Shown here in pieces: positions 1-8,867 of a DNA stretch of 64,000 bases. Position 1 is the first letter of the stretch. Every line of letters begins with the position of its first letter. Below the pieces are notes generated by a model. It saw only the letters and a list, made by a program, of their open reading frames with translations. It was not told the origin of the DNA and ran no database searches. The DNA lies in contig JADFCQ010000004.1 of assembly GCA_015223225.1 (NCBI GenBank), positions 1 to 64,000 on the forward strand. Reading direction: 5' to 3'. The DNA is from Acetobacteraceae bacterium H6797. GTDB lineage: Bacteria > Pseudomonadota > Alphaproteobacteria > Acetobacterales > Acetobacteraceae. Made by a program: the position numbers and the translations under genes.

Positions 1-224
1 TCAGCAAGCTGCGCTGCGAGCCGGCCCCGCTGCTGATCGGCTTCGTGCTCGGCCCGATGATGGAAGAGCATCTCCGCCGCGCCATGCTGCTCTCGCGCGG
101 CAGCCCGACGGTCTTCATCGAGCGCCCCATTAGTGCTACACTGCTGGCGATTTGTGCGCTGGCCCTGGGCGCGATGCTTCTTCCCTCGCTCCGCAAGGGC
201 AAGGACGAGGCCATCCAGGGGTAG
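1..224 (+). CDS. Tripartite tricarboxylate transporter permease, TctA family (C-terminal end)
   Basis: Open from the window edge, read from base 3, to a TAG at 222-224 (73 visible residues). The segment GFVLGPMMEEHLRRAM followed by LLSRGSP and a last hydrophobic stretch is typical of the C-terminus of TctA, the large membrane subunit of periplasmic-binding-protein-dependent tricarboxylate transporters. The N-terminal bulk lies outside the window, so completeness and partner genes (TctB, TctC) cannot be judged. An intrinsic terminator follows 41 bases after the stop. Confidence 0.8.
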   Translation, partial: SKLRCEPAPLLIGFVLGPMMEEHLRRAMLLSRGSPTVFIERPISATLLAICALALGAMLLPSLRKGKDEAIQG

Positions 225-265
225 TTTAAACACTTAACTGTCAAAAGACGCTCGATTGAAGCGCT

Positions 266-300
266 AGCCACCTTGGGTTACCCTCAAGGTGGCTATTTTT
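266..300 (+). terminator. Intrinsic terminator after tctA
   Basis: A perfect 10-bp stem (266-275 AGCCACCTTG with 285-294 CAAGGTGGCT) is followed by a run of T at 296-300. It separates the TctA gene from manC. Confidence 0.85.
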
Positions 301-347
301 ATGACGATATATTGACGCGATCATTGTCCGGAGAGGGTTGAAGCTGG

Positions 348-1781
348 ATGGTCAATAAAGAGGTGACTACGACGGTTCCCGTGGTGCTCTGCGGTGGGTC
401 CGGTACCCGCCTCTGGCCGCTTTCTCGCGAGGCTTATCCGAAGCAGTTCTGGCCGCTGGTTTCGACGCAGACCATGCTGCAGGAAACCCTGTCCCGTGCC
501 AGCGGCGCGAGCTTCGCCGCCCCTATGGTCATCTGCAATGAAGCCCATCGCTTCCTTGTCGCCGAACAGCTGCGGGCCGTTGGCAATACCGCGCCTCGCA
601 TCGTGCTGGAGCCGGCGGCTCGCAACAGCGCGCCCGCCATCGCTGCGGCAGCTCTCCTCGTTCATGAGGAGAATCCGCAGGCCATCATGTGGATCATGCC
701 CGCCGACGCCGTGATCAAGGACACCGCCGCTCTCTCCACGGCGCTGAGCACTGCGATCACGGCCGCCAAGGCCGGCTATATCGTCACCTTCGGCATGAAG
801 GCGACGGCGCCGGAGACGGGCTACGGCTATATCGAAACCGGGGCGGAAATCGCCGCGGCGCCGGGTACCCAGGCTGTGGCCCGCTTCGTCGAGAAGCCCG
901 ACCTAGCGGCGGCCGAGAAGCTGGTGGCCGGCGGCAAGCACCTCTGGAACTCCGGCATGTTCGTCTGCACCGCGGCGACGATGCTGGCCGAACTGGAACG
1001 CCTTGCCCCAGAAGTTCTGTCGGCCGCCCGCGCTGCCGTCGAAAATTCAAGCCGCGACCTCGACTTCGTCCGCCTGGATCAAGGCGCGTTCGAATCGGCC
1101 CCGAATATCTCCATCGACTACACGGTCATGGAGAAGACGAGCCATGCCGCCGTCGTGCCGGCCGATATCGGCTGGTCGGACGTCGGCTCCTGGGCTGCGC
1201 TCTGGGAAGTCTCCGATAAGGACGAAGCCGGCAATGCCACGCAGGGGCCGGTCGAACTACTCGACGCGGAGCGCTGCCTGGTCCGTTCGGAAGGCGTGCT
1301 GACCACGGTCGTCGGCCTGCAGGATGCGGTCATCGTCGTTACGGACGACGCGATCCTCGCCATGCATCGCGACCACTCACAGAACGTGAAGAAGATCGTC
1401 GAGCGCCTCAAGGCCAAGGGCATTAAGCAGGCGACCGAACACCGCCGGATGTATCGCCCCTGGGGCCACTATGAGGGCCTTATCCAGGGCGACCGCTTCC
1501 AGGTGAAGAAGATCTCGGTGAAGCCGGGCGCGAAGCTTTCGCTGCAGAAGCACTTCCACCGTGCCGAGCATTGGGTGGTGGTGAATGGAACGGCCATCGT
1601 GGAGCGGGATGCGGAGCGCATCCTGCTGCGCGAGAACGAGTCGGTCTATCTGCCGCTGGGCTGCGTGCATCGCATGGAGAACCCGGGCATGATCCCGCTG
1701 ACCCTGATCGAGGTGCAGTCGGGCGCCTATCTGGGCGAGGACGACATCGTCCGCTTCGAAGACACCTACGGCCGCGCCTGA
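348..1781 (+). CDS. manC: Mannose-1-phosphate guanylyltransferase / mannose-6-phosphate isomerase
   Basis: Bifunctional type II GMP/PMI enzyme of 477 residues, the usual family length. It makes GDP-mannose in the cytoplasm for exopolysaccharide or LPS sugars. The nucleotidyltransferase signature GGSGTRLWPLSREAYPKQF begins near residue 16. The C-terminal cupin isomerase domain carries RPWGHYE near residue 365 and the metal-binding HFHRAEHWVVV near residue 403. The ATG at 348 has a GAGAGG about 10 bases upstream. It is transcribed alone, between two intrinsic terminators. A sugar-modification operon lies 4 kb away on the other strand, but no polysaccharide polymerase or export genes are visible here. 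Confidence 0.95.
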   Translation: MVNKEVTTTVPVVLCGGSGTRLWPLSREAYPKQFWPLVSTQTMLQETLSRASGASFAAPMVICNEAHRFLVAEQLRAVGNTAPRIVLEPAARNSAPAIAAAALLVHEENPQAIMWIMPADAVIKDTAALSTALSTAITAAKAGYIVTFGMKATAPETGYGYIETGAEIAAAPGTQAVARFVEKPDLAAAEKLVAGGKHLWNSGMFVCTAATMLAELERLAPEVLSAARAAVENSSRDLDFVRLDQGAFESAPNISIDYTVMEKTSHAAVVPADIGWSDVGSWAALWEVSDKDEAGNATQGPVELLDAERCLVRSEGVLTTVVGLQDAVIVVTDDAILAMHRDHSQNVKKIVERLKAKGIKQATEHRRMYRPWGHYEGLIQGDRFQVKKISVKPGAKLSLQKHFHRAEHWVVVNGTAIVERDAERILLRENESVYLPLGCVHRMENPGMIPLTLIEVQSGAYLGEDDIVRFEDTYGRA

Positions 1782-1805
1782 TAAGCCACATGGCGATGAT
1801 TTAAG

Positions 1806-1837
1806 AGGCTGCCTCCCTCGTGGAGGCAGCCTTTTTT
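1806..1837 (+). terminator. Intrinsic terminator after manC
   Basis: An 11-bp stem (1806-1816 with 1822-1832, loop CTCGT) is followed by a T tract ending at 1837. It also argues against starting the next gene at the in-frame codon at 1820, which lies inside the hairpin. Confidence 0.92.
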
Positions 1838-1909
1838 CGTTCACGGGCGCATGGTGCGCATGGAGCGGCCTCGAAGCTCGACCATCTGGGCGCCGCTCGG
1901 GAGACGCTC

Positions 1910-2410
1910 ATGAAGTCAGCCAGCAACACCACGCCTAGCAAGGGTCAGGCCCGGATATCTCACCTGAGGGCAACGATCGCCCGCGCAAAGCAACGCCGGG
2001 GTCATCTGCCACCATCATCCAGGGCGGAGAGGCTGGCCGATGCGGTCGCTAATACCGTGGGCTCATGGCGCTTCATCATCATCCAAAGCGGCGCTCTCGC
2101 TGCCTGGATCGTAGGAAACGCCATCTTCGGGAAGTCCGCCTGGGATCCCTATCCCTTCATCCTGCTCAATTTGCTGCTGTCATTTCAGGCCGCCTATACG
2201 GCCCCTATCATCATGATGAGCCAGAACCGGCAATCGGATGTCGATCGTAGCCGGGCAAGAGCGGATTATGAGGTGAACTTAAGGGCCGAAGCCGAAATCC
2301 GGCATCTCCACGAGAAGATCGATCTTCTCAGGGAACAGCATATCGAATCGCTGACAGCCATGCTGCAGGAGGCTCTCGCGAGGCTTGAAGCCGGCCGCGA
2401 GAGCCGCTGA
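1910..2410 (+). CDS. DUF1003 family membrane protein
   Basis: A 166-residue protein from the ATG at 1910. The longer frame from 1820 would begin within the manC terminator. Residues about 55-75 and 85-107 form two hydrophobic segments separated by a short loop with WDPYPF. The tail is charged, Glu/Arg-rich and probably helical or coiled. The pattern AWIVGNAIF, then LLSFQAAYTAPIIMMSQNRQ, is characteristic of DUF1003, a small inner-membrane family without an established function. It stands alone downstream of manC and converges on the next gene with a gap of only three bases. Confidence 0.85.
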   Translation: MKSASNTTPSKGQARISHLRATIARAKQRRGHLPPSSRAERLADAVANTVGSWRFIIIQSGALAAWIVGNAIFGKSAWDPYPFILLNLLLSFQAAYTAPIIMMSQNRQSDVDRSRARADYEVNLRAEAEIRHLHEKIDLLREQHIESLTAMLQEALARLEAGRESR

Positions 2411-2413
2411 GGC

Positions 2414-3016
2414 CTACCAGCGACGCACCGGCCCGCAGTCCAGATGCACGAAGGAATCGCGTCGGTATAGGCCGACGCCACCGAGTTGCATCTGGGCGGC
2501 CTGCCGAGCGAAGCCATAGGCGTCGCGGCCGGGCAAGCGGCTGTCACAGGCCATGCCGGACATATGCAGGCTGACAGTCGATACGCGACGAGAACGCGCC
2601 GCATTCGCGGCATTGGTCTCAGGCGAACGATAGCCGCTGATGACCTGATAGCTCTCGGTGCTCTCCAGCCGCTGGGCGACGGTGTGCAGCACGTCGAAAA
2701 GGCGTGGATCCATCGGCGTCACTTCAGCCCGGGAAAGGTCGCGGAACACCCAGTCCAATTGGCGGAGTGCATCGCGGTCATAGGCCCCGTCGCGCCAATA
2801 AATACCGTCGAAGGAATCCTCGGTGCCGACACGCTCGGCCCGCAGCCGCCTCGGCGCACCATCCTGCGCGAAAACGGGGGTTACAGCGGCACAGGCTAGA
2901 CCTAACCCAAGCGCGCCGCGCAAAGCGGAGCGGCGGCTGAGCAAAGGCTCGGCCTGACGCTCCTGCTCACAGCACGGGCAAAGTGGCGCATGCGGCAAAC
3001 GACCATTGAAACGCAT
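2414..3016 (-). CDS. DUF882 family peptidoglycan endopeptidase-like protein (M15-type fold)
   Basis: 200 residues. An N-terminal twin-arginine-like signal (SRRSALRGALGLGLA, residues 28-42) predicts export. The C-terminal half has the zinc-site pattern of the YcbK/M15 fold: ISGYRSPETN near residue 127, HMSGMACD near 150, and HLDCGP at the extreme C-terminus. Members of the family cleave or bind murein peptides in the periplasm. The start overlaps the stop of the upstream L,D-transpeptidase gene by one base (both at 3016), indicating translational coupling. Together the pair looks like a cell-wall remodelling unit. The exact bond cleaved cannot be told from sequence. Confidence 0.85.
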   Translation of the reverse strand: MRFNGRLPHAPLCPCCEQERQAEPLLSRRSALRGALGLGLACAAVTPVFAQDGAPRRLRAERVGTEDSFDGIYWRDGAYDRDALRQLDWVFRDLSRAEVTPMDPRLFDVLHTVAQRLESTESYQVISGYRSPETNAANAARSRRVSTVSLHMSGMACDSRLPGRDAYGFARQAAQMQLGGVGLYRRDSFVHLDCGPVRRW

Positions 3017-4557
3017 CAGCGAGTTGCCATCCGAAGTGAGCGCGCATCCATGGCGCGGGCATAAGCTTCATCGAGACGATAGATATCGGGCCGAATACGC
3101 ACGCGGCCGCCGTCCGTCGTCACTGTCGAATAATGCAGCCGGACAGGCAGAGGCCGGCGAAGCGCAACCGCAGAGGTCGTGCCGGAATCGAGCGCCTGCT
3201 GTGCGCGAGCGAGATCCCAGCCGGGCGTACCTTCCAAGACCTTCTCGAGTAGGGCCATCGGCTGCTCGAGCCGAATGCAGCCGGAGGAGAAAGCGCGGTC
3301 GGGCCTACGGAAGAGATAACGATCTGGCGTATCATGCATATAGATGTCGTCCGTGTTGGGCATGATGAACTTCATCCTGCCCAGAGCATTGGTGTCGCCC
3401 GCATCCTGCCGAATGAAATAGGGGAAGCGATCCGGGCGAATAGAGGCCCAGTCGATGGTCATGGGGTCGATCTCGACGGTTTCGCCGCCGACCCGACCAT
3501 AGACTCTGAAGCCACGCTCCATCATGGCGCGAGGGTCGCGGCGAAATTTTGGCAGCAGATCTTCGCGCGCATTCCGCTCGGGAACGCCCCATTTCGGATT
3601 GAATTGCGCGGTTGTCATCCGGACGCGCAGCATCGGCGTCGCCCGCGCCGGCTTGCCGACGATCACCGCCATACGGAGCACGGCCTGACCGCCATCGTAC
3701 ATCACCAAGGTGAAGTCCGGGATGTTCACCTCGATGCGGCGCTCAGACCCATATGAGGGTGCGGCACGGCGCATATCGAGCGCCGCACGCAGTTGCGCGA
3801 CCCGCGAGGCGGCCGGGCGGTTCAGCAGGTCCTGGCTGATGCGGCCGACGCGGCCATCAATCTCCAGTCCCATCGACGCCTGCCAGCGCTTCACCGCTTC
3901 CAGCAGCACAGTATCGTAAACCGCCCCGCCATTATGGGCGGCGGCCAGCACGGGGTCTTCGGCCGCAAGCCGCGCCCGCAGGGCCGGCACGCGCACGGCG
4001 TCCTCGCTACCCGGCTCGATCGTGCCGCCAACGGGAATGGTGGGCCAGCCGCCCGCCGCCACGAGCGCACGCGCGCGCTGGAGCTCGCCCTTGATGAGCG
4101 CCGCACCCTCAGGCGCATTGGACGCTTGTTCGATGATCTCCGCCGGCTCAGGCGATGCTACCAACCGAGCTTGCCAGGATGGGAGATTGGCGGCAGCGAT
4201 ATCCCGCACGATGTCGGGCCTATGCGGCTGATCCTGCACCACGCCCTGGACGAGATCGGCCAGCACGGCATGCGCCGCCCGGTAGACGCCCGCATGGAAA
4301 GCGGCTGGATCGGCACTCGCGCTTTCACTTGCGGGAATGGCGTAGCTGCTGGGGTTGAGCCCGTCACCATCCACACGGCGCAGCCTATCGGCAAGCCGGA
4401 ACACAGCGTCCCAGCTTGGCGAGGCAACGGCGGTGCCTTCGGGAAGGCCTCCAGGCGCGGCATTGCTACCGACGCCGGCCATGGTTGTCGCCGCGTGAGC
4501 GGCACTGATGCCGGGCAGCAAGCCCAGGGCCAGAGAAAGGGCATCTCGACGTCGCAT
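3016..4557 (-). CDS. L,D-transpeptidase, YcbB/LdtD type, YkuD domain
   Basis: 513 residues from the ATG at 4557, which opens with a cleavable signal peptide (MRRRDALSLALGLLPGISA) and has AGAGG upstream. The in-frame codon at 4626 would only add a non-secretory leader. The middle contains a peptidoglycan-binding-like segment (KRWQASMGLEIDGRVG). The YkuD domain follows, with the catalytic pattern HDTP...LF...SSGCIRLE, whose Cys is the nucleophile. Such enzymes form 3-3 cross-links in murein or anchor proteins to it in the periplasm. It is the first gene of a two-gene operon with the DUF882 protein. Confidence 0.92.
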   Translation of the reverse strand: MRRRDALSLALGLLPGISAAHAATTMAGVGSNAAPGGLPEGTAVASPSWDAVFRLADRLRRVDGDGLNPSSYAIPASESASADPAAFHAGVYRAAHAVLADLVQGVVQDQPHRPDIVRDIAAANLPSWQARLVASPEPAEIIEQASNAPEGAALIKGELQRARALVAAGGWPTIPVGGTIEPGSEDAVRVPALRARLAAEDPVLAAAHNGGAVYDTVLLEAVKRWQASMGLEIDGRVGRISQDLLNRPAASRVAQLRAALDMRRAAPSYGSERRIEVNIPDFTLVMYDGGQAVLRMAVIVGKPARATPMLRVRMTTAQFNPKWGVPERNAREDLLPKFRRDPRAMMERGFRVYGRVGGETVEIDPMTIDWASIRPDRFPYFIRQDAGDTNALGRMKFIMPNTDDIYMHDTPDRYLFRRPDRAFSSGCIRLEQPMALLEKVLEGTPGWDLARAQQALDSGTTSAVALRRPLPVRLHYSTVTTDGGRVRIRPDIYRLDEAYARAMDARSLRMATR

Positions 4558-4747
4558 GGCCTCTGGATACCCCTCAGTGTCCGTACCTGCCAACCCGTAT
4601 TCGGCCACCTCCTGGCGCAGTCGCACGCGCTTTGGGCAGGTGGCCTAGCATGGCGGCAGTAATTTGCCGGAAAGCCCGTGAGAAGCGCCAGATTTTCCGG
4701 CACGCGCCTTGCGTCGTCAGCCGCAGAAAAACAGGCCGGAGGTCTGG

Positions 4748-6142
4748 ATGAACGCGCCCTACGCCATTGCCGGCCTGATCGCCGAACTCGGTTCCGTCCC
4801 GCATCTGGCTGATGCGGATGATATCCGGCAATTCGCTCGGCAGTATTTCACCGCTGACCAGGCTTTGCGCCGACGGGCGCAGGAGCAGGTCGCCGATCTA
4901 GTCCTGCGCCCTAGAAACGCCGATGAGCTGGCCCGCTGCGTGAGTCTGGCCTTCCGCTATCGGGTTCCTCTGACACTGGCTGCGGGGCGCACGGCTGAAG
5001 ATGGCGCCTCCATTCCGCTGGAAGGCGGCATTCAGTTGGACATGACGGGAATCGCCGGTCTCATCGGGCAAAAGCCCGGCAGCGTCCGAGTGCTCGCCGG
5101 AACGAGGATGGCCGAGATAGACCGGCATCTGCTCCCGGCGGGGTGGGAACTGAGGCAATATCCGACCCTTCGCGCCCAGGCGACCATTGGCGGTTTCATC
5201 GCCGGAGGGATCGGCGGCGGGGTCGGTTCATGCAATTGGGGGATGCTGCCGGAGCGAGGCAATATCCTCGGCCTGCAAGTCATGAGCATTGAGGCCGAAC
5301 CGCGCCTCTTGGAGCTTCGCGGCCGGGATATCGACCTCGCCCTGGCGGCAGCAGGCACGAATGGCATCATTACCGAGGTGGAACTGCCCACGGCCCCGGC
5401 TTGGGAGTGGCAGGAGATCACCGTCGGTTTCCCGGGCTTTCACGCGGCTGCCGAGTTCGCCGTGCGTCTGGGCCATGAGGACGCGATGCCGAGAAAGCTC
5501 ATCTCCCTCCTGGAATGGCCGCTGCCGGAGCTGATGCGGGGCTTCCCGGCCCGCATCCAGGAAGGCCATTCGGCAGTGAACTGCATGATCGCCGCGCCAT
5601 TCCGCGAATCATTCGAAGATCTGGTGGCCGAATGTGGCGGCCTCGTCGTCGCGGAGGCCAGGGAGGGCGACGGCCAGCAACCCCTCTCCGACTTTGCCTG
5701 GGGCCATGTTCTGCACCAGGTGCGGCGCAACGGGCATAACCGTACTGGCGTGGCCGCCATCTTCGGTCCGGAGGATCTGTTGGGTGACCTGCTGCGCGTG
5801 CAGCGTCGCTTCGGCACACCTTCGCCCCTCGCCGCGGAGATCGTCCGGATGGATGGGCAGGTCGCTGCGATCGGCTCGCCGTTGGCCCCCGGTGATGATG
5901 CCGAAACCGCTGCCTCTCTAGTCGCGACTCTCCGTCATGACGGGATCGCGTTGCGCGAGGGCCGTTTGAGCAGGCAGCCTTTCCATGTGCGAAAGTTCGG
6001 CGAGCGGGACCGTGCCTTCAAACAGGAGATGGACCCTCAGGGGCTTCTGAACCCGGGCCGTCTCTCCTTCGACATGGGCGAGGCGACGCCCCTGCGGCAA
6101 AGGCCGGAAGGCGGCGGATGGAGCTTCCGCCGCGCGACCTAA
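4748..6142 (+). CDS. FAD-binding (PCMH-type) oxidoreductase
   Basis: 464 residues starting at the ATG at 4748, preceded by GGAGG; the frame is open further upstream but lacks a ribosome site there. The N-terminal half is a PCMH FAD domain: PLTLAAGRTAEDGASIPLEGG, then ATIGGFIAGGIGGGVGS near residue 145, then the AAAGTNGIITEVELPT segment near 200. The C-terminus ends in MDPQGLLNPGRLSF, as in GlcD/GlcE and lactate-oxidase relatives. It is cytoplasmic and probably oxidises a 2-hydroxy acid. The substrate is not determinable, and no iron-sulfur partner gene is adjacent. It ends three bases before the convergent aminotransferase gene. Confidence 0.8.
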   Translation: MNAPYAIAGLIAELGSVPHLADADDIRQFARQYFTADQALRRRAQEQVADLVLRPRNADELARCVSLAFRYRVPLTLAAGRTAEDGASIPLEGGIQLDMTGIAGLIGQKPGSVRVLAGTRMAEIDRHLLPAGWELRQYPTLRAQATIGGFIAGGIGGGVGSCNWGMLPERGNILGLQVMSIEAEPRLLELRGRDIDLALAAAGTNGIITEVELPTAPAWEWQEITVGFPGFHAAAEFAVRLGHEDAMPRKLISLLEWPLPELMRGFPARIQEGHSAVNCMIAAPFRESFEDLVAECGGLVVAEAREGDGQQPLSDFAWGHVLHQVRRNGHNRTGVAAIFGPEDLLGDLLRVQRRFGTPSPLAAEIVRMDGQVAAIGSPLAPGDDAETAASLVATLRHDGIALREGRLSRQPFHVRKFGERDRAFKQEMDPQGLLNPGRLSFDMGEATPLRQRPEGGGWSFRRAT

Positions 6143-6145
6143 GCC

Positions 6146-7288
6146 TCAGAGCGATTTCAGCGCGGCGCAGACCTGGGCGACCTGTGAATCGGTCATCTCA
6201 GGGTAAAGCGGCAGGCTGAAGACTTCGCGCGCCGCTGCCTCGGTTTCCTGGCAGCCAGCCGGGCCAAGCGCGATACGGCCGGCATAGGCGCCCTGGCGAT
6301 GCACCGGCAGCGGGTAGTGGATGCTCGTCGCCACGCCCATGGCCCGAAGCCGGGCCTGAAGTTCATCCCGCCTCGGGCTACGAAGCACGTATTGGTGAAA
6401 CGCGTGCTCGACACCATCGACGCGCGCCGGCGGCACCAGATCGCTTTCCACTAGGGCCGCGTCATAGGCAGCAGCGATCTGGCGGCGCCGGGCAATATTC
6501 GCGTCCAGCACAGTCAGCTTGACCCGCAGAATGGCGGCCTGGATTTCGTCGAGGCGCGAATTCACACCGACGAGGTCGCTGATATAGCGCTCCCGCCAGC
6601 CATACTGGCGAATGGCGCCAATATCGGCGGCGAGCGTCGCGTCAGTCGTCGAGACAATACCGGCATCGCCGAGGGCGCCGAGGTTCTTCGTCGGATAGAG
6701 ACTGAAACAGGCGATTTTTCCGAAGGTGCCCAGTTTCCGGCCGCCCAGCGTGGCGCCATGCGCCTGAGAGACATCCTCGATCAGCGCCACGCCAGCCTCA
6801 TCGCAGGCGGCTAGCATCCGCGTCAGATCACAGGCCTGGCCGTAGAGATGGACGGGGATGACCGCCTTGATCGGCGGCAGGCCGGGTGGCGGGCTCTCGA
6901 GCACCGAGATCAGCTCGTCCGGGTCCATACAATAGGTATCGGGGTCGATGTCGAGCAGCAGCGGCGTCGCGCCGGCCATCTCGATGGCCGCGACCGTGGC
7001 GACGGCAGTGTGCGACACGGTCACGACCGTCGCGCCGGGGCCGACCCTCAGGCCGCGCAATGCCAGGACCAATGCGTCCGTCCCGTTAGCGCAGCCGACC
7101 GCATGCTGAGGCTGCGTGCCGGCGCCCAGCCAGGCCGCGAATTCCTGCTCGAAGGCCACGTCTTCCTTGCCTAGGATATACCAGCCGCTTTCCAGCACCC
7201 GCTGGATGGCGGCATCGATTTCCGCCTTCTGCGCCCTGTAGCTCGCCCCGGGGTCGGCCTGGGGCACCAGGGTCGTGGTCGCGTTCAT
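6146..7288 (-). CDS. DegT/DnrJ/EryC1/StrS family sugar aminotransferase
   Basis: 380 residues, normal for the family. It is a PLP-dependent aminotransferase acting on a nucleotide-linked keto-sugar. The PLP lysine lies in SLYPTKNLGALGDAG near residue 195. GCANGTDALVLALRG near residue 70 is the cofactor phosphate-binding region and DVSQAHGA near 169 precedes the active site. The ATG at 7288 was chosen because GAGGA sits 7 bases upstream; the ATG at 7306 would overlap the upstream gene. It is the last gene of a three-gene operon with an unknown small protein and an epimerase, so it probably aminates the epimerase's product for a surface glycan. Confidence 0.9.
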   Translation of the reverse strand: MNATTTLVPQADPGASYRAQKAEIDAAIQRVLESGWYILGKEDVAFEQEFAAWLGAGTQPQHAVGCANGTDALVLALRGLRVGPGATVVTVSHTAVATVAAIEMAGATPLLLDIDPDTYCMDPDELISVLESPPPGLPPIKAVIPVHLYGQACDLTRMLAACDEAGVALIEDVSQAHGATLGGRKLGTFGKIACFSLYPTKNLGALGDAGIVSTTDATLAADIGAIRQYGWRERYISDLVGVNSRLDEIQAAILRVKLTVLDANIARRRQIAAAYDAALVESDLVPPARVDGVEHAFHQYVLRSPRRDELQARLRAMGVATSIHYPLPVHRQGAYAGRIALGPAGCQETEAAAREVFSLPLYPEMTDSQVAQVCAALKSL

Positions 7289-7298
7289 CACTTGGTCC

Positions 7299-7658
7299 TC
7301 AGGCATGGTAGCCGGCGACTTGGCCGGGGGTGGCAAAGATATTGAGGTTCGGCGCCCAGCGCCCGTCGGGCAGTTCGGTGAAGAAGTGCAGAAGGGCAGC
7401 CCTGTGGCGGCGCAACGCCTTGGGGGAAGACAGCGAGGCGGGAAATTCACCGCGCACGGCCTCGCTCATCCTGGCCCAATCCGGGTCAAAGGCACCGATG
7501 CCGTTCGGGCAGAAACGCCCGGCCAGGATCAGGGCGATATAGCCAAGCCGCGGGTCCCTCAGCGCGGATACGGTCGCACTGAAGGCCTCCCCGTCCACGG
7601 CAATGGCCATGCCGCTCTCCCAGGGCGCGAAGCTCTCGTCGTCATCCCAGTCAGACAT
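7299..7658 (-). CDS. Small protein of unknown function in sugar-modification operon
   Basis: 119 residues from the ATG at 7658, overlapping the epimerase stop by eight bases, which suggests coupling. The N-terminus is acidic (MSDWDDDES). The centre is hydrophobic (GYIALILAGRF) and the C-terminus ends in HFFTELPDGRWAPNLNIF. The GYIALI...G...FD and FF...DGRW spacing vaguely recalls DUF1376/YdaU-like proteins, but I would not assign it. No signal peptide or catalytic motif is evident. Its position between the epimerase and aminotransferase genes implies a role in the same pathway. Confidence 0.7.
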   Translation of the reverse strand: MSDWDDDESFAPWESGMAIAVDGEAFSATVSALRDPRLGYIALILAGRFCPNGIGAFDPDWARMSEAVRGEFPASLSSPKALRRHRAALLHFFTELPDGRWAPNLNIFATPGQVAGYHA

Positions 7659-8619
7659 AATCGGCCAGCCTTTCACGATACCAGTCGAGGCTGCGGCGCA
7701 GACCCTCCTCGAGGCCCACCCGCGGGGCCCAGCCTGTCACGCGGCGGAAGGCGCTGTCGTCAGCATAATAGGAACCGATGTCGATCGCGGCGCGGTCGGC
7801 GGGGAATTCCTTTTCGATATAACATCCCTCTCCGCCATTCGCGGCGATGAGCGTATCGGCCAGGGCCTTCAGCGAAATCGGCGGTGAGCCGCCGAGATTG
7901 AAGACCTTGCCATGGGCCGCTTCCGTCTCGGCGGCGGCAATGAAGGCCGCCACGACATCATCGGCATAGGCCAGGTCTCGCGTCTGCGCACCGCCCCAGA
8001 CCTCGAAGGGCTGCCCCTCCAAGACGCGGCGGAACCAGATCCCCAGAAAAGTCTGGCGATGGTCCATGATGCGCAGCCGAGGCCCATAGCAATTGGTCAG
8101 TCGGAGGCTGACGACCGGGCGGCAATGGACCTTGTTCTCAAGCATCCAATACTGCTCGCCCGCGAATTTGCTGACGCCATTGGCGTCGGGCGGCGAAATC
8201 GGGTGGCTTTCCGGCACGGGCAAGGCCTGCGGCCGGCCATAGAATTGCCGGGTGGAGCCATGGACCACGATCGCCTTGGGGGACCGCACCCGAAGAGCGA
8301 GGATAAGGCGCAACTGCGCCGTCGCGTTGATCGAGAGATCATCCAGGGGATCGGCCTGGCTGCCGGCATGGCTGATCTGGGCCGCCATGTTGAAGACCGC
8401 GTCGATCCCGTCGGTGACCTCGGCGAGATCCATCGACCTCAGGTCGCCCTCGACGAGGCGGACATCGCAGCCGGCGAGATTGTGCCGGTTAGCGCCTGTG
8501 CCGGGCAGCATCGCGTCGAGGGCGATGACCTCCGCCCCCTTGGCAGCAAGCGCATGGCTGACGGAACTGCCGAGGAAACCGGCACCGCCCGTCACCAGAA
8601 CCCGCTTACCCGACCACAT
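7651..8619 (-). CDS. NAD-dependent epimerase/dehydratase (extended SDR)
   Basis: 322 residues. The Rossmann motif TGGAGFLGSS is at residues 9-18, NMAAQISH follows near 80, and RLTNCYGPR near 180. The catalytic-lysine segment reads DANGVSKFAGE: Lys is present, but the Tyr of the usual YxxxK is Asn. HGSTRQFYG supplies the Ser/Thr. I recall a distinct epimerase subfamily with STRQ.YG and D.NG..K, so this looks like a family trait rather than damage. The ATG at 8619 has GAGAGG ten bases upstream. It is the first gene of the operon with the unknown protein and the DegT aminotransferase, and it acts on a nucleotide sugar. Confidence 0.88.
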   Translation of the reverse strand: MWSGKRVLVTGGAGFLGSSVSHALAAKGAEVIALDAMLPGTGANRHNLAGCDVRLVEGDLRSMDLAEVTDGIDAVFNMAAQISHAGSQADPLDDLSINATAQLRLILALRVRSPKAIVVHGSTRQFYGRPQALPVPESHPISPPDANGVSKFAGEQYWMLENKVHCRPVVSLRLTNCYGPRLRIMDHRQTFLGIWFRRVLEGQPFEVWGGAQTRDLAYADDVVAAFIAAAETEAAHGKVFNLGGSPPISLKALADTLIAANGGEGCYIEKEFPADRAAIDIGSYYADDSAFRRVTGWAPRVGLEEGLRRSLDWYRERLADYV

Positions 8620-8867
8620 CGCCCCAGACCTCTCCATACCGAAACAGATCATCCCGCAATTAAGGCTGAACCATGCCCATTCCCCGGCACATGGAGGGCA
8701 ACGATGCGGCTCATCCCGGCCACTACGATGGCCCGGATGCAGCATGCCCGCCTCGCCTCACGAGGTCGAGAGAAGTGAGTGAAAATTCAGGGCCAGCCCG
8801 GCACGAACGGTAAGGAGCACCGTTCTGATGAGAAGGAGCGGTGGCGGGCGCCGCTCCCTCATCTTTC

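Noticed and set aside
8805-8825. Hairpin GAACGGT...ACCGTTC downstream of the RidA-like gene
   Set aside because: Only seven base pairs and no T tract on either strand; not called a terminator.
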